This document shows positions 1 to 9,203 of a stretch of 40,284 nucleotides of DNA, piece after piece. Source of the stretch: Rheinheimera baltica DSM 14885 (GTDB lineage Bacteria; Pseudomonadota; Gammaproteobacteria; Enterobacterales; Alteromonadaceae); the NCBI RefSeq assembly GCF_000425345.1, contig NZ_KE384354.1:1-40284 (forward strand), given 5' to 3'. The notes under the pieces are model-generated. The model saw only the letters and a program-made list of their open reading frames with translations, did not search any database and had not been told where the DNA came from. Positions within the stretch are counted from its first letter, which is position 1, and every line of letters begins with the position of its first letter. The position numbers and the translations under genes are program-made.

Positions 1-145
1 GGATAACCAAATCACTGATGGTTGCCCGACCAATATTCAACGCTTGGGAGATTTGCCGATCGCTTAACCGTGCTTCAAATTTGAGGCGGAATATATCCAG
101 ATAAGTTTGCATATCTGTCCTTACCATTTTCTTTTTACGTGTCAT
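1..145 (-). CDS. istA: IS21-family transposase IstA, N-terminal fragment (runs off window)
   Basis: An open frame of 48 codons starts at ATG 145-143 and continues past base 1. A GGAG motif lies about 6 bases upstream of the start. The N-terminus is basic (MTRKKKMVRT) and is followed by a helix-turn-helix like stretch, LSDRQISQALNIGRATISDL, at residues 28-47. This matches the N-terminal DNA-binding region of IstA proteins, which bind the repeats at the element's ends; the DDE catalytic domain and the istB ATPase gene would lie further left, outside the window. Whether the gene is intact cannot be judged here. Confidence 0.75.
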   Translation of the reverse strand, partial: MTRKKKMVRTDMQTYLDIFRLKFEARLSDRQISQALNIGRATISDLVI

Positions 146-211
146 GACTACTCCGGCAAAACAGTTAAAAAACTGTTATGCCAAAGTCCGTAAAACGAAG
201 GAAGAACAAAC

Positions 212-323
212 TGGCCGGACGATACCGAAACAGATGGCCGGATGAGGCCGAAATCAGTGGCCGGATGATACCGAAATGGGTGGCCGACTCATGCCGAAAT
301 CGCTGGCCGGATCATCCCGAAAT
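212..323. repeat. Five phased 20-bp subterminal repeats of the IS21-like element
   Basis: Units begin at 212, 235, 258, 281 and 304, so the spacing is exactly 23 bp each time: 20 bp of repeat and 3 bp of variable spacer. The consensus is TGGCCGGATGATACCGAAAT with a few substitutions in the middle. The spacing is close to two helical turns, which would place the sites on one face of the DNA. These are most simply IstA-binding sites at the upstream end of the element. A short reading frame across them (178-366) is a by-product of the repeats. Confidence 0.85.
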
Positions 324-328
324 ACGCA

Positions 329-628
329 TTTGGCGGTATCTGCAAACTCGATGCGGTAAACCATAAATGTGCTGGGTAACTTTCTGATATCAATTATGAG
401 ACTGAGAAAATAAAAAATGAGACAACATTATAATTCCTTATAAATTTCAATATCTTGAAGTTGTAAGGTTTAGGATGATTCCGTGTTTATGTGGGGTGGC
501 TAATTGAAATTAATGTAAAATTCTACAAAGTTGTAAGCTTTTTAACGTAACATCATTTAAAAATTTATGTTTCTTCAATAAGCTAGATGAAAACTGAATG
601 ATGCATTAGCACTAAAGTAGAGGTTGGT
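329..628 (+). promoter_or_regulatory. AT-rich leader upstream of the hybrid regulator gene, with a repeated AAGTTGTAAG motif
   Basis: This 300-bp stretch between the IS end and the GTG start at 629 carries no convincing gene. It is strongly AT-rich. The decamer AAGTTGTAAG occurs twice, at 458-467 and 528-537, exactly 70 bp apart. The second copy overlaps a short inverted repeat, TACAA-AG-TTGTA, at 524-535. These could be operator sites for the AraC-type domain of the downstream regulator, but that is an inference. No clear sigma-70 promoter was assigned. Confidence 0.35.
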
Positions 629-3600
629 GTGAAAAAAATACTAATAAAAATAAATTTTTTAGTTTCATTTTTTGCTGCGTTGAGCAGCCTATTTTGTGCT
701 TTCTCATTAAGAGCTGAAGCCCCTAGATTTCAATCAATCGGTCCAAGTGTTATCAACATTAGCAAAGTAGACGGTTTCGAATTAGGCAAGGTGACAAAGG
801 TATTTCAAAGCCAAGATGGCTTTATATGGTTATTGAGTGCACAGTTGGGCTTGGTAAGGTTCGACGGCACAGATGTAAAGCAATATAGTTCGCCCAAAAA
901 TTTAGGTAAAATTAATACTGCTATTGAAGATCAACAAGGTCTTATCTGGCTCGGATTTCAAGGTGAAGAAGTTCGACTATTCGATAAACGCTCCGAAACA
1001 TTTATTGGCCTTGCTGAAAAATTCGGTACTGTTGTCGACGATTCGGCAGCGATTACTTCTGTCGTAGACATGCATCAAGTAGACGGAGAAATTTGGCTCT
1101 TAACCTCAAACTCCTTAGCTAAAGTATCAACTTCTTCGGGTAAGCTAGAAATAGTGAACACTATATACTCGTCACCTTTGCCCGATGAAACAGAGTATGT
1201 CAAAACGGTTCATCACGAAGGTGCCATATGGATCGCGACTGCAACAAAGGGCGCCTTTCGTTATTCGGCCGACGGAATGCGACATTTTCAACATGAAGTA
1301 GATAATCTCAATAGTATTAACCACAATTATATTTCAGATGTAAAGGTCAGTGTCAGTGGTGATATTTGGTTTGGTACGGTAAATGGCTTGGCTGTTTACA
1401 ACCCCGTTACGTCTAACTTCACGCGTCACTATCCTGCAGGCATTGGCGCAGCGAAATATCAGAACACGATTAGCAGTATTCTCAGCGTCAATGACAATGA
1501 ACTTTGGGTTGGTGCTTATGTGGGAGGTTTATTTAAACTAAACATTGCAACTCATGTGTTTTCGCAGCTATCAGTAAGCGAAATAGTCAAAGATACACTG
1601 CCAACTAATCAAGTGAATCACTTGTTTAAAGCGAGTGACAATACACTCTGGGTTGCAACAACTCAAGGTGTCAGCTTGATCCCTGAGCAGTTTAGAAGCA
1701 TGACGAGACATATAGTCAACGGTGAAGGAAGCTGTGAAGTATCGAATATTATATCATTAGACCATGCCCAAATTCGCTTTTCATGCGGCAAAGACCTTTT
1801 CAGTTACGACCATGTAGAACAGCAAACAAAACATATATACCAAGCAACCGATACTATTTGGGCGATGGCGGCGTTAGACCACATCAACGGCCTTATAATA
1901 GCGCTACGTTCCGGCGACATCATTCAGCTCGACGCATCAGGGGTGGTTATATCTTACTATTTCGACTCTACTACAGCTCCGAATGACAACTCGCCTGTTT
2001 TCGGATTTGAAACTGCAGCTAACGGCGACATTTTCGGGATACGAATGTTTAATACAGAAAACAACTTAGCGGGGGGAATATTTAAGTACGCTAAACAGAA
2101 TAACAAGATTAGTTTTTATACGACTGAAAAACCCATAAGAGCCATACTGCCTTTATCGAACGGAGAGCTACTGGTCGCCGAAGAAGTTAGCAAAAAACTT
2201 AAGTTGCTTAATACAAAAACGATGACAGTTAAACATGAGTTCAATAGTCAGCATGATATAATTTCCTTCGCTGAACCGGAAGATGGCACCGTTTGGGCTG
2301 GTACAAAAGGCAGCGGTATTTTTGCGTTGGACCTTGTTAGCTATCAATTTAAACAATTATTTACTGACACCTCTGAGGTCTATTCGTTTCTGGATTTTCA
2401 ATTGGGTAACAATGAGTACCACTGGTTTGCCGACAGTTTGCACCTGTTTACCTACAACGTGTCGAACGACATCCCCCAGTGTGTGAGTTGTGTCTCGGGT
2501 TTCCCTGAAATCACAATGATGAGCCGTAGCAGTTTGTTTTTTATCAACGAAGAGGCGCTATTGGTGGGCACAACCAACTCACTGTTGTCATTGCCGCCCA
2601 ACAGTACAATGATTCAATCTTCGAAAGCAGCAACACTTAACATTACCGAGCTGAAAATATTTAATCAGACCGTGTCTCATAAACAGGAAAACTCTGTACT
2701 GTCTCGTGCAATAGAATATACCGATACCTTGACCTTAACGCACGATCAATACCTTTTTTCACTGCGGTTTTCTGCAGTTGACTTTGTGTCGTCAAAGCAA
2801 CAAAAGTATGCATACCAGTTACAAGGATTAGACGACAATTGGGTAATGACTGATGCAGATAACCCAGTAGCAACATATACGACGCTACCATCGGGAAACT
2901 ACACCTTTAAAGTAAAAACTGTCCCCTCTGGCTCGCAACAAACCAGTCAAGAAGCCACATTAGACATACATATATTGCCGCCACCCTGGTTAACATGGCA
3001 AGCTTATTTGGGATATATATTAATAGGCCTTATGGCCGTATACCTGACGATAAAATATCGTACTAAATCACTTACATTAAGAGCCCAAGCTCTTGAACGA
3101 GGCGTAGAACAAAAGACATTGGAGCTCACGGTAAAGTCAAAAAAGATAGAATCTTTGTTGCTCGACAAAAACCGCTTGTTCGCCAATGTCTCACATGAAT
3201 TTAGAACACCATTAACATTGATACTTTCGTCTTTGAATGAAAAGACGGAGTCAGGTTTGGACAATGGTAAAATATCGGCGTCAATTATTAAAAACAGTGC
3301 TCAGCGACTATTGAAAATGGTAGAGCAACTGCTTGATTTTGCTAGTTTAGAGCATCATCAAAAAGCCGATCTGAAACACTATAATGTTCGTCAATGCATT
3401 GAAGAAACACTCGCTGGCTTTGCCAGCGTTTTTACCCACAAGAACCTGACGGCCACGACAAACATTACTAATGAATTTTGGGTCTTGATGTATGACGATG
3501 CGTTACATAAAGTACTTGCCAACCTGCTGTCTAACTCGTCTAAGTATATCCCTATCGATGGACATATTTGTTGCACTGTCACTGAGACCCCTGAAAGCAC

Positions 3601-4747
3601 AATCAAAATTTCTATTGCCGATTCAGGTGAAGGCATTAGTGAATCTGACAAAGCCGTTATTTTTCAACGATTTCAACGAGGCTCTCGTGGCAATAGTCAT
3701 AACGTGCCAGGGACGGGCATTGGTTTAGCATTAGTCAAAGAACTTGTGGAAGCTCATAATGGTACAGTACATATAGATGAGCACTACACCAACGGCTGCA
3801 AAATCGATGTTTGCCTTCCTAAAGCTTTAATCACCGATTCTTTTATTCATAGCAATATCAGCAACCAACAACACATCGGTGAAATGCTGACACTGCACAC
3901 TGCCACATTATTGGCAGCTGAGAATGACACCATGCCAAATCAAACTTTGCAAAGCGTCCAAGGGTTACCCATTGCATTGATTATAGAAGACAATCGTGCA
4001 TTACAGACGTTGCTGCACCGCACCTTGTCTCCCTATTATAACTGCGTTCACGCATTCGATGGTCAAGAAGGACTACAGCAAGCATTGGATATTGTCCCAG
4101 ACGTGATTATTAGCGATGTCATGATGCCCCACAAGGACGGTTTCGAAGTGCTTAAAACTGTCAGAGAAAACCAAAAGACCTCCCATATTCCCTTTGTCAT
4201 GCTTACCGCAAAAGGCGACGACGAAAGTAAAATACAGGGATGGAAATCTTTAGCTGACGAATATATTGTGAAACCTTTCGAAAAGAAAACGTTGGTAGAG
4301 CGTATTGGCAATTTGATTGCATTGAGAGACATGCTGAGAAGAAAGTTCGGCGCCAACATCGCTCTTGAAAGCTTGAATTCGGCACAGTTAGAACAATTAG
4401 GTGCAAGAGATCGGGACTTTATTGAATCGTTTGAACAGCAAATAGAACAGTACTACCATCAAGAACAGTTGTCGAGAAACCTGATAGCCAAATCCCTTCG
4501 CATGAGTGAGCGTCAACTTAATCGCAAGCTTGCTGCGCTTTTTGACTACAACTTTTCAGAATACGTTCGTAGGTTTCGTCTTCGAAAGTCATTGTCACTT
4601 ATCGGCAGCGGTTTGCAAGTGGCTCAAATCAGCGACGCCGTTGGATTTTCTAGCCCTGCATACTTCAGTGCGTGTTTTAAAGCTGAATTCGGAAAAACAG
4701 TGAAATCATATGAAAAAGAGATGCTGAGTGAGGTCGATAAGGTATAA
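629..4747 (+). CDS. Hybrid two-component system sensor/response regulator (HTCS), AraC-type output
   Basis: One 1372-aa chain carries a whole two-component pathway. A signal-anchor or signal peptide at 1-30 is followed by a periplasmic double propeller of Reg_prop-type repeats (IWLGF, LWVAT and similar WxG motifs) to about 690, and a Y_Y_Y domain at about 700-780. A membrane segment lies near 790-810, then a HisKA dimerisation domain with H856 in VSHEFRTP, an HATPase domain with ISIADSGEGIS and GTGIGLAL, a receiver domain with D1163 in ISDVMMP and K1215, and an AraC-type HTH at about 1280-1368. In the family such proteins sense an oligosaccharide or related ligand in the periplasm and control nearby degradation genes. 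No polysaccharide genes are visible to the right, and the left side is cut by the IS. The start is GTG, with AGAGG 5 bases upstream. The ligand is unknown. Confidence 0.92.
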   Translation: MKKILIKINFLVSFFAALSSLFCAFSLRAEAPRFQSIGPSVINISKVDGFELGKVTKVFQSQDGFIWLLSAQLGLVRFDGTDVKQYSSPKNLGKINTAIEDQQGLIWLGFQGEEVRLFDKRSETFIGLAEKFGTVVDDSAAITSVVDMHQVDGEIWLLTSNSLAKVSTSSGKLEIVNTIYSSPLPDETEYVKTVHHEGAIWIATATKGAFRYSADGMRHFQHEVDNLNSINHNYISDVKVSVSGDIWFGTVNGLAVYNPVTSNFTRHYPAGIGAAKYQNTISSILSVNDNELWVGAYVGGLFKLNIATHVFSQLSVSEIVKDTLPTNQVNHLFKASDNTLWVATTQGVSLIPEQFRSMTRHIVNGEGSCEVSNIISLDHAQIRFSCGKDLFSYDHVEQQTKHIYQATDTIWAMAALDHINGLIIALRSGDIIQLDASGVVISYYFDSTTAPNDNSPVFGFETAANGDIFGIRMFNTENNLAGGIFKYAKQNNKISFYTTEKPIRAILPLSNGELLVAEEVSKKLKLLNTKTMTVKHEFNSQHDIISFAEPEDGTVWAGTKGSGIFALDLVSYQFKQLFTDTSEVYSFLDFQLGNNEYHWFADSLHLFTYNVSNDIPQCVSCVSGFPEITMMSRSSLFFINEEALLVGTTNSLLSLPPNSTMIQSSKAATLNITELKIFNQTVSHKQENSVLSRAIEYTDTLTLTHDQYLFSLRFSAVDFVSSKQQKYAYQLQGLDDNWVMTDADNPVATYTTLPSGNYTFKVKTVPSGSQQTSQEATLDIHILPPPWLTWQAYLGYILIGLMAVYLTIKYRTKSLTLRAQALERGVEQKTLELTVKSKKIESLLLDKNRLFANVSHEFRTPLTLILSSLNEKTESGLDNGKISASIIKNSAQRLLKMVEQLLDFASLEHHQKADLKHYNVRQCIEETLAGFASVFTHKNLTATTNITNEFWVLMYDDALHKVLANLLSNSSKYIPIDGHICCTVTETPESTIKISIADSGEGISESDKAVIFQRFQRGSRGNSHNVPGTGIGLALVKELVEAHNGTVHIDEHYTNGCKIDVCLPKALITDSFIHSNISNQQHIGEMLTLHTATLLAAENDTMPNQTLQSVQGLPIALIIEDNRALQTLLHRTLSPYYNCVHAFDGQEGLQQALDIVPDVIISDVMMPHKDGFEVLKTVRENQKTSHIPFVMLTAKGDDESKIQGWKSLADEYIVKPFEKKTLVERIGNLIALRDMLRRKFGANIALESLNSAQLEQLGARDRDFIESFEQQIEQYYHQEQLSRNLIAKSLRMSERQLNRKLAALFDYNFSEYVRRFRLRKSLSLIGSGLQVAQISDAVGFSSPAYFSACFKAEFGKTVKSYEKEMLSEVDKV

Positions 4748-4856
4748 ATAATGTCGTTTATCCTTTTAGTATGTTGTTTTTGAATACATCGGCAATGGCG
4801 AAATTGAACTGGTGTATTGGGATTAACACTTATTGCTCTACCGCTTTGGTAGATTA

Positions 4857-4889
4857 AATAAAAAAGGAGCTTATCGCTCCTTTTTTATT
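4857..4889. terminator. Bidirectional Rho-independent terminator between the HTCS gene and asnS
   Basis: A perfect 14-bp stem pairs 4857-4870 with 4876-4889 around the loop TTATC. The core is GGAGC/GCTCC and is flanked by A6 on the left and T6 on the right, so it can end transcripts from both strands. It sits between the convergent stops of the HTCS gene (4747) and asnS (4912). Confidence 0.9.
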
Positions 4890-4911
4890 GGGTTTTTTAT
4901 TGGATTCGCTT

Positions 4912-6312
4912 TTAGAAATCAGCGTTACCCGGTGTACGTGGGAAGGCGATAACATCGCGGATATTGCCAATACCAGTAACGTAAGATACCAGACGCTCAA
5001 AGCCTAAACCGAAGCCAGCATGAGGCACGGTGCCAAAGCGGCGCAAGTCACGATACCAGCCATAATCTTCTTTATCTAAGCCCATTTCATCTAAACGCGC
5101 ATCGAATGCTTCCAGGCGCTCTTCACGCTGGCTACCACCGATGATTTCGCCTATACCGGGTGCTAAAACATCCATAGCAGCAACGGTTTTACCATCGTCA
5201 TTTAAGCGCATGTAAAACGCTTTAATGTCTTTCGGGTAGTTTTGCATAATGATAGGGGCGCCAACATGCTCTTCGGCCAGGTAACGCTCGTGCTCAGACT
5301 GTAAGTCTACACCCCATTCAACCGGGTACTCGAATTTTTTGCCACAGCTTTTTAATATTTCAATGGCGTCGGTATAGTCCATACGCACGAAAGATGAATC
5401 AACTAGCTGTTGTAAGCGGGTGACTGCCGTAGGGTCGATACGTTCAGCAAAAAATGCCATGTCATCGGCACGCTCGGTCAGCACGGCCTTACATACGTAT
5501 TTCAGCATGTCTTCTGCCAGCTGCGCGATGTCTTTAAGCTCTGCAAAGGCTACTTCAGGTTCTATCATCCAAAATTCGGCTAAGTGACGACTGGTGTTGG
5601 AATTTTCAGCACGAAAAGTGGGGCCAAAGGTATAAATTTTTGACATTGCACAAGCGTAGGTTTCGCCGTTTAACTGGCCAGATACGGTTAAGAATGTTTC
5701 TTTACCGAAAAAATCCTGACTGTAATCGATGGCGCCTTTGTCTGTGCGCGGCAGGTTTTCCATGTCAAGTGTGCTAACGCGGAACATTTCGCCCGCGCCT
5801 TCAGCGTCGGAGCCAGTAATTATAGGTGTACTGATCCAGTAGTAACCTTGCTCATGAAAGAAACGATGTACAGCTTGCGCCAAACAGTGGCGCACCCGGG
5901 TAACAGCGCCCATTATGTTGGTACGCGGACGCAAGTGTGCATGCTCACGCAGATATTCCATACTGTGGCGTTTTGGCGCCATAGGGTAGGTATCCGGGTT
6001 TTCTACCCAGCCCAACACGTCAACCTTGCTCGCCTGGAGTTCAAAAGCCTGGCCCTGACCTTCAGAGCGGGCTATTACACCGCTTACAGCAACAGAGCAC
6101 GAAGTGGTCAACCGTTTTACTTCAGACTCATAATTCGATAATTCAGACGGTACAACCGCCTGCACAGCATCGAAGCAGCTGCCATCATGTATAGCTAAAA
6201 AGGAAATGCCAGCTTTAGAATCGCGGCGTGTGCGGATCCAGCCTTTAACGGTGACAGTGTCACCGATGGCATAGCGACCAGCTAAAACATCTTTAATAAC
6301 GGCGTGCGTCAT
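4912..6312 (-). CDS. asnS: Asparagine--tRNA ligase
   Basis: This enzyme charges tRNA-Asn with asparagine in the cytoplasm. The N-terminal OB-fold anticodon-binding domain ([14 protein letters not shown]) is followed by a class II catalytic domain with motif 2 ([16 protein letters not shown]) and motif 3 ([10 protein letters not shown]). The start is set at ATG 6312-6310 because GGAG lies about 8 bases upstream; this gives 466 aa, the same length as the E. coli enzyme. A start further upstream at 6387 would add 25 residues (MLCAWLSII...) that the family does not have. The gene is divergent from the small membrane-protein gene to its right and ends at the bidirectional terminator. Confidence 0.97.
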   Translation of the reverse strand: MTHAVIKDVLAGRYAIGDTVTVKGWIRTRRDSKAGISFLAIHDGSCFDAVQAVVPSELSNYESEVKRLTTSCSVAVSGVIARSEGQGQAFELQASKVDVLGWVENPDTYPMAPKRHSMEYLREHAHLRPRTNIMGAVTRVRHCLAQAVHRFFHEQGYYWISTPIITGSDAEGAGEMFRVSTLDMENLPRTDKGAIDYSQDFFGKETFLTVSGQLNGETYACAMSKIYTFGPTFRAENSNTSRHLAEFWMIEPEVAFAELKDIAQLAEDMLKYVCKAVLTERADDMAFFAERIDPTAVTRLQQLVDSSFVRMDYTDAIEILKSCGKKFEYPVEWGVDLQSEHERYLAEEHVGAPIIMQNYPKDIKAFYMRLNDDGKTVAAMDVLAPGIGEIIGGSQREERLEAFDARLDEMGLDKEDYGWYRDLRRFGTVPHAGFGLGFERLVSYVTGIGNIRDVIAFPRTPGNADF

Positions 6313-6404
6313 GCAACAAACTCCAGAGGGTGTAAACTTAGAAAACTGCGTAAAGCCTGTAATGATACTGAGCCAAGCGCACAACACAAGTAAAAATTAT
6401 CAGG

Positions 6405-6788
6405 ATGATAAAATTGACGGCTGAGCAGAAAAAAGCAGAAAAATATGAGCGGCGCCAAGGACCCGATTTACTGTGTCGGGCTTTTAGCATTTTAGCGGTA
6501 TTGGGCTGGCTACTGTTTATTGCAGGTATGGTTGTCGCGCATTATGCCAGCCCGGAGTTGGATACCGGGCTGGTACGCTATTGGGACATCGACATTCGAA
6601 GTGTTTGGCATCCGCGCTTAACCGCATATTTGCAATATTTGCTTTGGGCAGCGGCGATTGTCAGCGCTATTAGCTTAGTGCTAAATAGAGCGCGCTTAAG
6701 ACGACGTGGTGATCATTTGCATTTTAATATTGTCATGCTGCTACTGGGCAGCATTGGCTTGTTGCTGTATTTGAATTTGCAGGTTTAA
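6405..6788 (+). CDS. Small conserved inner-membrane protein, function unknown
   Basis: The product is about 124-127 aa, with a charged N-terminus ([17 protein letters not shown]) and three hydrophobic segments at roughly 28-47, 75-95 and 107-125, separated by a short polar loop ([20 protein letters not shown]) and a basic loop ([10 protein letters not shown]). I recognise no family function. The start is uncertain: ATG at 6405 overlaps the only ribosome-binding-like sequence (CAGGA, 6401-6405). A TTG at 6414 in the same frame has that motif at an 8-base spacing and is the better candidate. The gene is divergent from asnS, and its stop overlaps the stop of bioA by 4 bases. Confidence 0.75.
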   Translation: MIKLTAEQKKAEKYERRQGPDLLCRAFSILAVLGWLLFIAGMVVAHYASPELDTGLVRYWDIDIRSVWHPRLTAYLQYLLWAAAIVSAISLVLNRARLRRRGDHLHFNIVMLLLGSIGLLLYLNLQV

Positions 6789-8056
6789 CTACTGGTTACA
6801 ATTCGCATGGCCGCAGTTAGTTTGCTTAGCTCGTCAGGGCTTATTATAAATGGCGGCATGATATAGATCAGGTTGTTAAATGGCCTGATCCAGACACCCA
6901 GTTCAACAAATTGCTGTTGCAGTGCAGCGACGTCGACTTTGCTGTGCATTTCCAGTACACCAATTGCGCCCAATACCCGCACGTCTTTTACTTGTGAGGA
7001 GAAACGACAAGGAGCAAGTTCTTGTTTTAATTGCGCCTCAATCATGGCAACCTTTTGTTGCCAGTGGCCTTGTTCAATAAGCTGCAGGCTGGCATTCGCA
7101 ACTGCACATGCCAGCGGGTTAGCCATAAATGTAGGCCCATGCATTAAGCCGCCGGCGGCACTTAAGCTAATGCCACGGGCAACTTCATCGGTGCACAGTG
7201 TTGCTGCCAGCGTGATATAGCCTGCGCTTAGTGCTTTACCAACACACATTATATCTGGTGCAATATCGGCATGCTCACAGGCAAATAGCTTACCAGTGCG
7301 GCCAAAACCTGTTGCTATTTCATCACAAATTAACAGTACCTGATACTGATCACATAGTGCGCGCGCGCGGCGTAAAAACTCCGGATGGTAAAAGCGCATA
7401 CCGCCATAACCTTGAACAATAGGCTCAACAATTAACGCTGCAACTTCACTGTGATGCTCCACCAGCAATTCTTCCAATGGGGTAATGTCGCTTTCGATAA
7501 ACTCGCCATCAAACCGGCTTTGAGGTGCAGGTAAAAAGTAATGTTGGGGCAGCAAGCTGGAAAACATGTCATGCATGCCATCAACCGGATCACACACTGC
7601 CATCGTTGCAAAAGTATCACCGTGGTATCCCTTACGCAGGCTAATCAATTTTTGTTTCTCTGGCGTGGCGCTTTCCATCCAATACTGCAATGCCATCTTA
7701 ATGGCGACTTCAACAGCGATTGAACCGCTGTCAGCCAGAAATACCTTGGTTAAATTTTGCGGCACCATTTGCAATAAGCGTTGGCACAACTCCACCGCGG
7801 GTGGATGAGTAATACCGCCAAACATAACGTGGGCCATTTTGCTTAGCTGTGTGGTAACAGCGTTATTAAGTATCGGGTGGTTATAACCATGTACTGCTGA
7901 CCACCAGGAGGCAGTGCCATCAACTAAGCGCTGGCCGTTTTCCAGAATTAATTCGCATCGCTCGGCCGCTACAACAGGATAAACCGGCAGTGGGTCGATC
8001 ATAGAGGTGTATGGATGCCAGATATGTTCGCGATCAAAAGCGATATTTATGCTCAT
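6785..8056 (-). CDS. bioA: Adenosylmethionine-8-amino-7-oxononanoate aminotransferase
   Basis: BioA makes 7,8-diaminopelargonic acid from KAPA using S-adenosylmethionine as amino donor, the third-last step of biotin synthesis. The 423-aa chain is a fold-type I PLP enzyme. Visible motifs are the N-terminal HIWHPYTSM, the substrate-side Trp pair in [15 protein letters not shown], the PLP-aspartate motif [12 protein letters not shown], and the Schiff-base lysine K274 in VGKALSAGY, the same number as in E. coli. It is transcribed away from bioBFCD across a 106-bp shared regulatory gap, the classic enterobacterial arrangement. Confidence 0.97.
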   Translation of the reverse strand: MSINIAFDREHIWHPYTSMIDPLPVYPVVAAERCELILENGQRLVDGTASWWSAVHGYNHPILNNAVTTQLSKMAHVMFGGITHPPAVELCQRLLQMVPQNLTKVFLADSGSIAVEVAIKMALQYWMESATPEKQKLISLRKGYHGDTFATMAVCDPVDGMHDMFSSLLPQHYFLPAPQSRFDGEFIESDITPLEELLVEHHSEVAALIVEPIVQGYGGMRFYHPEFLRRARALCDQYQVLLICDEIATGFGRTGKLFACEHADIAPDIMCVGKALSAGYITLAATLCTDEVARGISLSAAGGLMHGPTFMANPLACAVANASLQLIEQGHWQQKVAMIEAQLKQELAPCRFSSQVKDVRVLGAIGVLEMHSKVDVAALQQQFVELGVWIRPFNNLIYIMPPFIISPDELSKLTAAMRIVTSS

Positions 8057-8093
8057 TATTTAACCTGTAGTAAAGTTTTATTGCTGGTCAGCG

Positions 8094-8121
8094 TTGACAA
8101 TGCATTGCCGGCGGTTAGACT
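8094..8121 (+). promoter_or_regulatory. Candidate sigma-70 promoter for bioBFCD
   Basis: In the gap between bioA and bioB, TTGACA at 8094-8099 is followed after 16 bases by TAGACT at 8116-8121. The first is a perfect -35 and the second matches TATAAT at 4 of 6 positions. A transcript would begin near 8128 and reach the bioB ribosome-binding site AGGGA at 8153-8157. I did not find a convincing copy of the enterobacterial BirA operator (TTGTAAACC-spacer-GGTTTACAA) here. Confidence 0.5.
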
Positions 8122-8162
8122 AGCCGAAAACCTTTATAACCTCAATCTGAACAGGGATTAAT

Positions 8163-9203
8163 ATGCCGGCTGATGTACGACACGACTGGACCCTTGCGCA
8201 AGTTAACGCTTTGTATGCATTACCGTTTAACGACTTATTATTTCAAGCGCAAACCGTGCATCGTCAACACTTTACGCCCAACGAAGTGCAGGTAAGTACG
8301 TTGTTGTCCATTAAAACCGGTGCCTGTGCTGAAGACTGCAAATACTGTCCGCAAAGTGGCCATTACAATACAGGCCTGGAGCGTGAACGTTTGCTGGAAG
8401 TAGAAAAAGTACTTACTCAGGCCAAAGCAGCAAAAGACAAGGGCGCGACCCGCTTTTGCATGGGCGCTGCCTGGACCAACCCAAAACAGCGCGACATGCC
8501 TTATATTATTGAAATGGTACAGGGTGTGAAAAACATGGGGTTGGAAACCTGTATGACACTGGGCATGTTAAGTGGTGAGCAGGCGCAAACTCTGGCACAG
8601 GCCGGATTGGATTTCTACAATCACAATTTGGATACCTCACCTGAGTTTTATGGTGAGATTATTACTACCCGTACCTATCAAGACCGGCTAGATACCTTAA
8701 CGCATGTTCGCGATGCGGGCATGAAAGTATGCTGTGGCGGTATTTTAGGTATGGGCGAAAGTGCTAATGACCGCTCAGCACTGCTAATGCAGCTAGCGAA
8801 CTTACCAGAGCACCCTCAAAGTGTACCAATTAATATGCTGGTTAAAGTCGCGGGTACACCACTTGAAAATGTCGACGATTTAGATGCGTTTGAGTTCATC
8901 CGCACTATTGCTGTAGCACGTATTATGTTGCCGCAAAGCCATGTACGCTTATCTGCGGGGCGTTCACGGATGAATGAACAAATGCAGGCGTTGTGCTTCT
9001 TTGCTGGTGCAAACTCGATTTTCTATGGTGATAAGCTGCTTACCACTGATAACCCCGAAGCCGATGCGGATATGCTGTTGTTTGCTAAACTTGGAATTAA
9101 GCCAGAACAGCGCCACGATGTGTCAGATGAAGCGCATGAACTAGCATTGGCCGATGCTATCAATGAGCAAGCCAACCCGCCATTATTTCACGCCGCAGGC
9201 TAA
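8163..9203 (+). CDS. bioB: Biotin synthase
   Basis: BioB is a radical SAM enzyme that inserts sulfur into dethiobiotin. The 346-aa protein has the radical SAM CxxxCxxC cluster at C55, C59 and C62 ([10 protein letters not shown]). It also has the conserved family stretches [24 protein letters not shown] and [13 protein letters not shown]; the last holds the Arg ligand region of the auxiliary [2Fe-2S] cluster. AGGGA lies 5 bases before the ATG. It is the first gene of bioBFCD, and its TAA is directly followed by the ATG of bioF. Confidence 0.98.
   Translation: MPADVRHDWTLAQVNALYALPFNDLLFQAQTVHRQHFTPNEVQVSTLLSIKTGACAEDCKYCPQSGHYNTGLERERLLEVEKVLTQAKAAKDKGATRFCMGAAWTNPKQRDMPYIIEMVQGVKNMGLETCMTLGMLSGEQAQTLAQAGLDFYNHNLDTSPEFYGEIITTRTYQDRLDTLTHVRDAGMKVCCGGILGMGESANDRSALLMQLANLPEHPQSVPINMLVKVAGTPLENVDDLDAFEFIRTIAVARIMLPQSHVRLSAGRSRMNEQMQALCFFAGANSIFYGDKLLTTDNPEADADMLLFAKLGIKPEQRHDVSDEAHELALADAINEQANPPLFHAAG

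Larger units (their letters stand above)
1..328 (-). mobile_element. Partial IS21-family insertion sequence, one end
   Basis: The left edge holds the end of an insertion sequence whose body lies off the window. Three things support this: the start of an istA-like transposase gene reading leftwards, a block of five regularly phased 20-bp repeats just upstream of it, and a probable terminus where the minus strand begins TGCGTATTTCGGGATG at 328. Multiple subterminal transposase-binding repeats and termini beginning 5'-TG are typical of IS21-family elements. The exact terminus at 328 is inferred from where the repeat pattern stops and a TG/CA end occurs; the target duplication cannot be checked because the other end is missing. 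Confidence 0.75.

Noticed and set aside
212-323. Regular repeats that could suggest a CRISPR array
   Set aside because: Spacers are only 3 bp and the units are imperfect; they are adjacent to a transposase gene and fit IS subterminal sites.
178-366. Plus-strand 62-aa open frame rich in Arg, Trp and Pro
   Set aside because: It is a translation of the IS21 repeat array and crosses the inferred IS end; no ribosome-binding site or protein-like composition.
4912-6387. Longer AsnRS start at 6387
   Set aside because: Adds 25 residues not found in the family; the start at 6312 has a ribosome-binding site and gives the standard 466 aa.
8057-8162. BirA operator between bioA and bioB
   Set aside because: No pair of half-sites matching TTGTAAACC and GGTTTACAA at the right spacing; only partial resemblances such as GGTTAGAC.
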